DNA of 22,345 nucleotides from an uncultured Roseburia sp. Its GTDB lineage: Bacteria; Bacillota; Clostridia; Lachnospirales; Lachnospiraceae. Shown one piece after another: positions 1 to 5,797 of this stretch; position 1 is the stretch's first letter, and every line of letters starts with the position of its first letter. Below the pieces are notes generated by a model, which made no database searches, was not told the DNA's origin, and saw only the letters and a program-made list of their open reading frames with translations. Position numbers and translations under genes: made by a program. Location of the stretch: the NCBI GenBank assembly GCA_910587865.1, contig CAJUNX010000056.1, positions 1 to 22,345 on the forward strand, given 5' to 3'.

Positions 1-1
1 C

Positions 2-227
2 CTGATGGGAAACATCCGACACCAGCATCTGCAGCTCCTGCCGTTCCTCATCCACTTTCCGCCGATTTTCCTGCATGATCCCATACAGCCGGGTCAGACG
101 GTAGCTGATACGGGCAAAGAGTGTTTCACTGTCCGCAGTGTGCACAGGTTCTCCGCTTATCATCTGGTCCATTGCCCGGCACAGCTCCCCGGTAAACATG
201 GAAAGCCGTTTGCCAAAGGCAATCGAC
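2..227 (-). pseudogene. Sensor histidine kinase fragment (dimerisation/H-box region), cut at the window edge
   Basis: Read on the minus strand, this frame stays open from about 227 to the window edge. It encodes a membrane-exit and linker segment (FGKRLSMFTGELCRAMDQM), a charged coiled-coil stretch, and then LVSDVSHQ, the start of the HisKA H-box; the histidine codon lies at 5-7. That order is typical of small Firmicute kinases paired with an OmpR-type regulator. The N-terminal sensor and membrane part is missing: upstream of about position 227 the frame runs into sequence of a different protein, shifted by one frame. I see no start codon with a ribosome site, so this is probably a 5'-truncated remnant. 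Whether the ATPase domain continues outside the window cannot be seen. Confidence 0.6.
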
Positions 228-710
228 AGAAGGAAGCATCAGCCAGCCTTCCTCGTAGGTAAAGAACGTGTCGATGGTAACGGGCGTCGGATAATAAATA
301 GTTTCTGCAATCAGGTCGCCTGTAGACAGGTCGCGGACCTGGAAACCGACTCCGGCTGCAGGGATAATTTTTCCGGTCTCAGCATCGTGCTTTTCCACAC
401 GGATAAAGCTGGACGTAGTCGTATTGCTCAAAATATAGGAATAAGTCTGGTCATCGGTACGGATGTATACAATAAAGTCCGGAATGAACGCCTGTCCTTC
501 CATGCCCTCACGCTGGTTCCTGGAAAGCATAAGCGTGTTGTGGTAACTGTTTTTGGTTTTCTCCTGCTTTGCCGAACGCACCTTCTCGCTGTCGATCTTC
601 TGGTCGGCAAGGATCCCCCGCTTTGTTAAAAGGCTGATAAATGCGTCTGACTGCGCTAAAATCTTCTCTTCCTGCTGTTCATACAGCTTTTTTTCATCCT
701 GCTTGCTCAT
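126..710 (-). pseudogene. Mosaic ORF: element-protein N-terminus + SpaA/Cna-B-like fragment + out-of-frame kinase DNA
   Basis: The 194-codon ORF starts at ATG 710 behind a good AAAGGAG site (9 nt spacing) and overlaps the stop of the upstream gene by 17 nt. It looks assembled from three sources. Residues 1 to about 62 are charged (starting MSKQDEKKLYEQQ, ending KTKNSYHNTLML) and resemble the N-terminus of a protein often carried on Clostridiales conjugative elements. Residues about 63-160 (FIPDF, TDDQTYSYIL, SSFIRVEKHDAETGKIIPAAG, YPTPVTIDTF, EEGWLMLP) resemble the prealbumin-like fold of SpaA/Cna-B repeat proteins. The last ~34 residues are the histidine-kinase DNA read in the wrong frame. 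No transmembrane segment or sorting signal remains. The family assignments are from memory of related proteins; a functional product is unlikely. Confidence 0.6.
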
Positions 711-1767
711 ATGTGAATAACTCCTTTGCTATTTTTGTGATGTCCACAGGCGCACATGGCCCGCGGATTTTACTCGTTTCTACCACTGCCTCTGGGTATA
801 TACTCTTACCCTGGCAGTCATATCTACAGTTCTTACAATTCCTACACGGAGAAAGATACGCGCGTATTATAGGGGCAGAAAGTGCAACGCGGCTTTCCGG
901 CTCATCTCCATCAGACTCATCTGCATCACAATTGGTCAGTTTTCTGCTGTACCATGTGACAAGTCGGTTAAGCTGTTCATGGTCCGAACCCTTTTTCTGC
1001 GTATTCGCGCCACAAATGCGTATTTCATCAATAATACTTACAATATCCTTCTGGGCAGGCATTGAAACCTCTGTACCGGTTGGGTACAGTCTATTAAAAA
1101 TGAGACAGCCATAGGATCCGGGCAGACGGTACAGAGCGAAGACATCCTCATGCTTCTGAAAAAATCTCCATACCTTCGTCTTTTCCCAGCCCCACCGCTG
1201 TCCCAAGGCTTCCAAAGTCAAAACGGCGCCGTATTTTCCATACTGGATTGCCGGCGCCAAAAATGAAAACGCATTGTTTGTCTCCTCAAATACCGTGTGG
1301 CACCAGAGGTCAAGCCATGCGTCCGATTCCTCAAATTGATACTGCTTCGCTGCAAGCCGTTCTGTGATGCTGCGTGGAAGGCAGAGAAACCCATATCCTT
1401 CCGTGGCATAAACAGCCCCGTCCATGCAGGCCTCCCCTGAGCATTTCACAACCCAGTCTGTGACCTGATAGGTCAGCTTTTTCGTTTCTGCGTCCAATGT
1501 ATATTCGATATAGCCCAGTTCTGACAGCGCCTGAAGCATCTCCAGCGCTTTAGAACGGCTTTTCACGCCCAATATGCTCTTCAGCCCTACAACGCCTCCG
1601 GACCACATACCAGGGCTTACAGCATTACTATAGCCGCAATAAGAGGCTTGTCCTTTGCGGAACGCCGCACGGGATGCAAGCTTCGCCCAGTATCCCATAA
1701 GCCCTTTGCCTTCCGGCAGACGGTTACGGGGCAGTTTTACCCATTGATACTTCATTAAGCATTTCAC
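694..1767 (-). CDS. Conserved protein of an integrative/conjugative element, Cys-rich C-terminus
   Basis: This 357-residue protein has no assigned function that I recognise; related proteins occur in Clostridiales integrative elements. I chose GTG at 1765-1767 because AGGAGG lies 8 nt upstream. The longer GTG at 1776 is part of that ribosome site, and the ATG at 1755 has no site of its own. After MKYQWVKLPRNRLPEGKGLMGYWAKL-type sequence (in three short blocks), residues about 50-95 (SRSKALEMLQALSELGYIEY) look like a winged-helix. A second helix-rich block, ALGQRWGWEKTKVWRFFQK, also looks DNA-binding. Near the C-terminus CRNCKNCRYDC gives a C-x2-C-x2-C-x3-C cluster that could bind metal. It overlaps the downstream mosaic ORF by 17 nt, suggesting translational coupling in the original element. 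A replication or DNA-binding role is inference only. Confidence 0.6.
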   Translation of the reverse strand: MKCLMKYQWVKLPRNRLPEGKGLMGYWAKLASRAAFRKGQASYCGYSNAVSPGMWSGGVVGLKSILGVKSRSKALEMLQALSELGYIEYTLDAETKKLTYQVTDWVVKCSGEACMDGAVYATEGYGFLCLPRSITERLAAKQYQFEESDAWLDLWCHTVFEETNNAFSFLAPAIQYGKYGAVLTLEALGQRWGWEKTKVWRFFQKHEDVFALYRLPGSYGCLIFNRLYPTGTEVSMPAQKDIVSIIDEIRICGANTQKKGSDHEQLNRLVTWYSRKLTNCDADESDGDEPESRVALSAPIIRAYLSPCRNCKNCRYDCQGKSIYPEAVVETSKIRGPCAPVDITKIAKELFTYEQAG

Positions 1768-1806
1768 ATCGGACACCTCCTCTTCTTCTAAAAATGGGCA
1801 TAAATA

Positions 1807-1838
1807 GGGCGACCTCTTTTTTCCTAAAGAAGCCGCCC
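1807..1838 (-). terminator. 13-bp hairpin between DUF5348 remnant and the next gene
   Basis: GGGCG at 1807-1811 pairs with CGCCC at 1834-1838, and the inner bases continue the stem for about 13 bp with two G-U pairs. No long T-run follows on either strand, so it could be a weak terminator, a processing site or an attenuator for the gene that starts at 1767. Confidence 0.4.
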
Positions 1839-1850
1839 GGCAAATAAAAA

Positions 1851-2063
1851 CTAAAGTCTTACAACCAATCCTGAAATATTATCTGTCTTGATTCCTACCA
1901 GATACCAGTCTTCACCAAGCTCAATCCTGGTAGGTACCCATTTGCCATCGATCAGCACATCCATACCGGTTCCACAATGTAGTCCCCCATAGCAGGATTC
2001 CAATCCAAACCGTATGTCCATCCGTTCGCTTGACGGATCGTAAAATAAAGATCCCTATTTCAT
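1851..2063 (-). pseudogene. DUF5348-like small protein interrupted by an amber codon at position 3
   Basis: A GGAGG site lies 8 nt before ATG 2061-2063, so the initiation region is well formed. The frame reads Met-Lys-TAG (codon at 2055-2057) and then stays open for 67 codons to a TAG at 1851-1853. The body contains GSLFYDPSSERMDIRFGLES, YGGLHCGTGMDVLIDGKWVP, TRIELGEDWYLVGI and ends in LVVRL. That is the compact all-beta pattern I associate with DUF5348, a ~70-residue protein common on Clostridiales mobile elements. TAG is one transition from CAG (Gln), so a single C-to-T change would explain it. Unless the amber is suppressed or a downstream start is used (Met codon in ERMDIR, no ribosome site), the gene is inactive. 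Confidence 0.65.
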
Positions 2064-2115
2064 AAAATTTTCCTCCAATTACTATTTCAATCTTTTTACT
2101 AAGTATTTCCAGTTA

Positions 2116-2144
2116 TTTACTCTTAAATCACTTCATGATATAAT
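2116..2144 (+). promoter_or_regulatory. Sigma-A-like promoter facing the hairpin array
   Basis: The -35 TTTACT (2116-2121, 4 of 6 consensus bases) is separated by 17 nt from a perfect -10 TATAAT (2139-2144). Transcription would begin near 2151 and run into three consecutive hairpins. The -10 lies inside a small inverted repeat, CTTCAT (2131-2136) and ATGAAG (2143-2148), which could be an operator. No coding gene follows on this strand. Confidence 0.5.
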
Positions 2145-2150
2145 GAAGCA

Positions 2151-2265
2151 TTAACGAGAAGAATGAGCCTGCTCATTCGGCGAGTAGCGAATTGCGATTA
2201 CAGATGCCTGCATCTGTAATATAAGAAAATTGACCAGACAGGTTAGCTACTCCTATCTGGCCGTT
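2151..2265 (+). ncRNA. Candidate structured RNA (or ssDNA-active hairpin array) of the integrative element
   Basis: Three hairpins follow the promoter. Hairpin 1 has arms GAATGAG (2161-2167) and CTCATTC (2172-2178). Hairpin 2 has arms ATTACAGATG (2197-2206) and CATCTGTAAT (2211-2220). Both have perfect stems and the identical tetraloop CCTG. Hairpin 3 has arms CCAGACAGG (2234-2242) and CCTATCTGG (2252-2260) with one mismatch. Its loop region GCTACTC (2246-2252) is an exact complement of GAGTAGC (2182-2188) between hairpins 1 and 2, so a pseudoknot is possible. The pattern fits a small regulatory RNA, but inverted repeats are symmetric. A minus-strand leader of the DUF5348-like gene, an oriT or a single-strand origin would look similar. 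No reading frame of note crosses it; an 18-codon ORF from 2163 has no ribosome site. Confidence 0.45.
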
Positions 2266-2290
2266 TATGACAGGTATTCAATTATGAATA

Positions 2291-2638
2291 TGTATTTACC
2301 GAAACTGCTCCTCCTTTCGCTTACATTCTCATATCTGCGCAGATACGGTGTCCTATTCTTGGTCAGTGAATTAGGATAACCACCAGAAACGCCCTGTTTA
2401 TCAGCCTTTCTTGTGTTTGTCCTTATTATAACTCACTCACATGGCCTTAACCGTTTTAAACGGAAAAGATAATGTTCGTTCTGCACGCCCCATTCGCAAG
2501 GACTCCGCCGGCGCTTTCCCGGTGCTCCGCAGCCAGCCCTGCTCATATACGGATGTTCCGTTCATGTTCTGCATAATGTGTTCACTGATGCCGGCATGAT
2601 TCACACATTTCGCGGATCACGGCTGAATTTCGGGCATG
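2291..2638. other. Gene-free stretch with small palindromes
   Basis: I see no convincing gene here. There is a perfect 14-nt palindrome, TATCTGCGCAGATA (2332-2345), and CCGTTT-T-AAACGG (2451-2463). A minus-strand AAAGGAGG (complement of 2311-2320) is followed by no usable start codon, as if a gene had been deleted. A 45-codon minus-strand ORF (2437-2574) lacks a ribosome site and resembles nothing I know. Base composition changes from AT-rich to GC-rich at about 2460-2500, a plausible element boundary. Confidence 0.4.
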
Positions 2639-2675
2639 AAAAACCGGCTGGCCTGACAATACAAAGCCAGCCGGT
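2639..2675 (-). terminator. Intrinsic terminator of the glycoside hydrolase gene
   Basis: ACCGGCTGGC (2643-2652) and GCCAGCCGGT (2666-2675) form a perfect 10-bp stem with a 13-nt loop. On the minus strand it is followed directly by TTTTT. It lies about 60 nt past the hydrolase stop codon. Confidence 0.85.
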
Positions 2676-2734
2676 CATTCAGCTTCCTTACATCACTGCT
2701 TCCCGTCTCCGTTCTTTCGCGTCCCTCTGATCTC

Positions 2735-5383
2735 TCAGCCCTTTAACAGCCGCACCTCTCCGGTGATTCCGGACTGCGTCTTCGGCTCCACCGTCATCCC
2801 GAACATCGGCTTGTCTGCGTTCTCACGCTCCAGTGTGGTAGCGACCTCGATCGTTACGGTGTTGCTGCCCGGCTGCACGGCATCCGTCAGATCATAGCGG
2901 TACACCGGCACGACCCGGATCCCCTGGCTGACGCCGTTGACAAATACCTCGACGCCCTCGTGCGCGTCCGTGATCTCAAGGAGATAAGAAGCGCCCTCCT
3001 CCGCCGAAAACATATTCTCATAGCGCGCAAAGCCCGAGAACTTCGGCTCTTCCTCACAGAGCGCATCCGGCAGAGACACAGTCTTTTCCTTCGCAAAAGC
3101 CGGGTATTCGATGCTTCTGCAGATGCTCCGCCTCCACTCTCCCGCAAACGGCACCGGCTCTGCCCCCTCAAAGGTGCGCGGGCTGCTCACAAGCTCCTGC
3201 ATCTTCGCCCCCTCCGGGTCAAAGACGAGTGCCACGCTCTCCTGCGGCATCAGATGAATCCGCCAGCCGCCGTCGCATTTCTCTGCATTTGTAATGATAT
3301 TATCCCATGCGTGGTAGGCGTAGCAGGCTCTTTCGTCCGCAAACCGCACGTCGCCGCAGTAATCCGCCGTCCCCTCGTTGACCAGCAGGAGGATCCCTGT
3401 TCCGTCCGGCTGCTCATAGTGATAATACCGGACCCGGTTGTCCGCCGGCACAATCGAAAGCTCCCGCGCACCGGCTTCCTCCACTGCCTTCACCACGTCT
3501 GCCAGCGCGACTGCCTTTGCCTGCTTCGCCTGTGCCAGAAGCTCCTCCACGCCCTCTGTCGTATCGCAGATCCCTTCCGGGTATCCGTCGATAAAATACA
3601 CCGGGATATGCTTCTCCGTCATCTCCGCCACCGCAGCCGCCAGCGCCGCCGTGATATACTGCTGATACGGAATCACAAACGCGCGGTATTCCTGTGTATT
3701 GACGCGAAGCACTCCCTCCGCCAGCTCAACGCGGTATGCCTCACGCTGCGCGAAAATCTCCTGGGGCAGGATGTCATAGTCGATCTGCGCGTCGCAGAGC
3801 AGATGGCCCGGCTTGTGGGACTCCATGCTCTTCCCGGTCCACTCGCCCTCCCCGTGATAGAGCAGCGCAACCGGTGCGACATGGAAACCGCCGTTTATCA
3901 GATGGCAGACCCGGTTCGTGTACTTCATCAGCTCCCCGAAATGGCGGTACTGCGGATTATGTCCATGTGCATAAAAATGCGGCGGGCAGTCCGGATCCGG
4001 ATAATCCTTCGCGGTAAAGGCATGGGGCACATAGTGGTTGATCCCGCGCACCATAAAGTGATCCACGAGATACTTTTCCAGGCGGACTCCCTCACTCCAG
4101 CCGTAGGCGCCGAAAATCTCGCACATGGAATCCCCATTCTTTCCCGGCTCGATCGCCGCGGCGGAGCTCCCGAGCTTTGCCAGCATATAATGATAAAACT
4201 CGCCCATACGGTTGCCGAACATCTGTCCGTCAATATTAAGATCCTCACCCTGCGGCATGACCTGTCCGCCGATATCGTCGATCCCGGCCATATCCTGTCC
4301 CGCCAGTCCGCGGAAATAGTGCCCCAGGGAGGAGCCCGTGCGCGCGTGCTGGTTGTTGTCCTCGATCAGATGACCGATGTACTTTACGCCGCGCTCCCGG
4401 CACCAGCTCCCCAGCTGCATGGAGAAATCCTTCTTCACCAGCTCCGTCACCGCGTCCATGTAGGCGTAGCGCACCCGCGCCGTCTGATCCGTATCCGCGT
4501 CATTCTCCCACAGCAGATACAGCTCCTTCGCATAATCCGGCCCGATCGTCTCCGTCAGCCGCTCTGCCAGCTCATCGCTCCAGGGCTGGTCGATCTCCTT
4601 TCCGAGCATCGCATACCGGTCATACATGTGGCCGTTGCCGAGCTCCGGCTCATCCGAGAAAAAGCCGGCGATCGTCCTGCCGAACTCGTCCTTATAGTGC
4701 GCATAATGAGGCTCATACACGGCGTCGATCAGCACCTTACAGGAGGGCGCGCTCATCATATTAATATAGCTGCGGTGGTATCCCATGTTTCTCGACAAGT
4801 GTAATATATAGATCTTCCACGCCCCCTCAGGCGTCTGCCAGTCCGTCCGGCCATCCGCGAACTGCCCGGCCAGGTCGATCCGCTCCCCGGCATCCGATAC
4901 CGCATATACCGCCAGCAGCCGGTCGTCGTCGTACACCCTCGGGTTCTTCTCACCGCTCCAGCGCTCCATCTGATTCGGCGGAAGCGGCGCAGGATGCGAA
5001 AGCCAGTCCGGCTCGATGCGCACCGTCTCTCCCCCCGCACACGTGATCGTCCGGCAGCAGATGCTCTGCCTGCAAAGCGTATCCGGCTGATCCGCCATCG
5101 CCCCGTTTGCAAAGCCCGTCGGGAAATGGCTGTCGTCTAAGATCCAGACCCTCATCCCGTATCTCTTCGCCTCGTCTAAGATCACATCCATATCCTGCCA
5201 CCACTTCGGCCCGCAGTAATCCGGATGCGGACGGCTCTCCACGCACACCGCGCCGATATTCGCCTCGTGGATCACCTTCATGTAGGTGCGGAGCGTCTGC
5301 TCATCCTCCCCGTGCTGCCAGAAAAAGGGCAGGATGTAATTGTCTCCGCTGTCCGTCAGTAACTGTCTGATTCTCTCGCTCAT
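2735..5383 (-). CDS. GH106-like (alpha-L-rhamnosidase superfamily) glycoside hydrolase, cytoplasmic
   Basis: The start is ATG 5383 with AGGAGG 8 nt upstream; the frame is open 31 codons further but without a ribosome site. The 882-residue protein has no signal peptide, so it should act in the cytoplasm on imported oligosaccharides. Residues 15-100 (ILPFFWQHGEDEQTL, EANIGAVCVESRPHPD, GMRVWILDDSHFPTGFANG) and about 235-450 look like a TIM barrel of the GH106 type. Acidic candidates for catalysis are D244/E245 (FFSDEPEL), E341/D342 (GHLIEDNNQHA) and E422 (CEIFGAYGW). The last ~130 residues (ARYENMFSAEE, VFVNGVSQG, PGSNTVTIEVATTLEREN) form a galactose-binding-like beta-sandwich as in GH2-type enzymes. 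It lies downstream of a transporter in the same direction, which suggests it cleaves that transporter's cargo. Family placement is by motif memory and the true substrate is unknown. Confidence 0.65.
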   Translation of the reverse strand: MSERIRQLLTDSGDNYILPFFWQHGEDEQTLRTYMKVIHEANIGAVCVESRPHPDYCGPKWWQDMDVILDEAKRYGMRVWILDDSHFPTGFANGAMADQPDTLCRQSICCRTITCAGGETVRIEPDWLSHPAPLPPNQMERWSGEKNPRVYDDDRLLAVYAVSDAGERIDLAGQFADGRTDWQTPEGAWKIYILHLSRNMGYHRSYINMMSAPSCKVLIDAVYEPHYAHYKDEFGRTIAGFFSDEPELGNGHMYDRYAMLGKEIDQPWSDELAERLTETIGPDYAKELYLLWENDADTDQTARVRYAYMDAVTELVKKDFSMQLGSWCRERGVKYIGHLIEDNNQHARTGSSLGHYFRGLAGQDMAGIDDIGGQVMPQGEDLNIDGQMFGNRMGEFYHYMLAKLGSSAAAIEPGKNGDSMCEIFGAYGWSEGVRLEKYLVDHFMVRGINHYVPHAFTAKDYPDPDCPPHFYAHGHNPQYRHFGELMKYTNRVCHLINGGFHVAPVALLYHGEGEWTGKSMESHKPGHLLCDAQIDYDILPQEIFAQREAYRVELAEGVLRVNTQEYRAFVIPYQQYITAALAAAVAEMTEKHIPVYFIDGYPEGICDTTEGVEELLAQAKQAKAVALADVVKAVEEAGARELSIVPADNRVRYYHYEQPDGTGILLLVNEGTADYCGDVRFADERACYAYHAWDNIITNAEKCDGGWRIHLMPQESVALVFDPEGAKMQELVSSPRTFEGAEPVPFAGEWRRSICRSIEYPAFAKEKTVSLPDALCEEEPKFSGFARYENMFSAEEGASYLLEITDAHEGVEVFVNGVSQGIRVVPVYRYDLTDAVQPGSNTVTIEVATTLERENADKPMFGMTVEPKTQSGITGEVRLLKG

Positions 5384-5420
5384 CGTGTCTTCCTCCTGAG
5401 ATAAAAAGCGAACAAAAAAC

Positions 5421-5449
5421 TTGAAAACTGCTGGAAAATATGCTATAGT
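5421..5449 (+). promoter_or_regulatory. Promoter of the antisense (antitoxin) RNA
   Basis: The -35 TTGAAA (5421-5426), a 17-nt spacer and the -10 TATAGT (5444-5449) make a strong sigma-A promoter on the plus strand. No protein gene follows in this direction; the transcript would run antisense to the 3' part of the mini-toxin mRNA. The promoter lies just upstream of the hydrolase start codon. Confidence 0.75.
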
Positions 5450-5455
5450 GCAAAT

Positions 5456-5550
5456 AGAAAAGGAGCAGCCGCCCACAAAGCGGTTAACCTCCCTTGTATG
5501 GCATAAGCCTACCCGGTACGGTCAAGTAACAAGGTAGGCTTATTTATTTT
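5456..5550 (+). ncRNA. Probable type I antitoxin RNA (about 95 nt)
   Basis: The start is placed about 7 nt after the -10. The RNA begins with a small hairpin, CCGC (5469-5472) and GCGG (5480-5483), and ends in an 11-bp terminator stem. That stem pairs ATAAGCCTACC (5503-5513) with GGTAGGCTTAT (5533-5543) and is followed by TTATTTT. Read on the other strand, the first hairpin precedes GCTCCTTTTC and could terminate the toxin mRNA, so the two RNAs would overlap over nearly the whole antitoxin. ACCTCCCTT at 5487-5495 is also complementary (9 bp, one G-U) to the toxin ribosome site region at 5644-5652. Size, layout and terminators match the TxpA/RatA and Fst type of system. The RNA itself is inferred. 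Confidence 0.65.
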
Positions 5551-5636
5551 CGCTTGTTATCCCTATCAATATAGGCAAGCAATGCAATTAAGAGCGTTCC
5601 AAACAGAATCAGATCCTGAAAGGTAAACATCTCCAT
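5544..5636 (-). CDS. Small hydrophobic holin-like toxin (type I toxin-antitoxin)
   Basis: ATG 5636 follows GGGGAGG with good spacing and opens a 30-codon frame ending in TAA at 5544. The peptide starts MEMFTFQDLILFGTLLIALL, giving one membrane helix at residues about 8-23, and ends in a charged tail, DRDNKRK. Length, helix position and tail match the putative holin-like toxins (Hol_Tox, TxpA/Fst-like), which insert into the membrane and depolarise the cell when not repressed. Its 3' end overlaps the antisense RNA by 7 nt and its 3' untranslated region overlaps all the rest. A second in-frame ATG at 5630 is possible but worse spaced. The gene splits a transporter operon from the hydrolase gene, so it may be a stabiliser of this locus or a leftover of the mobile element. 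Confidence 0.75.
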   Translation of the reverse strand: MEMFTFQDLILFGTLLIALLAYIDRDNKRK

Positions 5637-5718
5637 TCGCACCACCTCCCCTCTTTATGTATCCTCAGATCCATATAAGTCCGGGAGGCTGCCACCCTGC
5701 AACACGACTGCTTTTCAT

Positions 5719-5748
5719 ATTCTAGCACATACATTATTTTTATGACAA
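5719..5748 (-). promoter_or_regulatory. Promoter of the mini-toxin gene
   Basis: On the minus strand, TTGTCA (5748-5743), 18 nt, then TAGAAT (5724-5719), with an extended TGC before the -10. The leader is about 75 nt. It contains CCTCCC (complement of 5683-5688), which can pair with the ribosome site GGGAGG (complement of 5645-5650) and so may hold the mRNA in a poorly translated state. Confidence 0.65.
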
Positions 5749-5797
5749 GCAATTTCCGATCTGCGTCATTTTATTTGTGCATATTGTAGAATCTCTC

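Noticed and set aside
641..1114. A plus-strand ORF opposite the element protein
   Set aside because: It lies antisense to a well-supported gene, has no ribosome site and its product resembles no family.
2437..2574. A 45-codon minus-strand ORF in the gap before the hydrolase terminator
   Set aside because: No ribosome site, no similarity I recognise, and no promoter. Kept only as a remark in the gap description.
2960..4804. A 614-codon open frame on the plus strand opposite the glycoside hydrolase gene
   Set aside because: It is a by-product of the GC-rich codon use of the hydrolase on the other strand: Arg/His/Leu-rich, no ribosome site, no recognisable domain.
5384..5476. A 31-residue N-terminal extension of the glycoside hydrolase
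   Set aside because: The extension would be translated from the antitoxin promoter region, has no ribosome site, and the ATG at 5383 has an ideal one.
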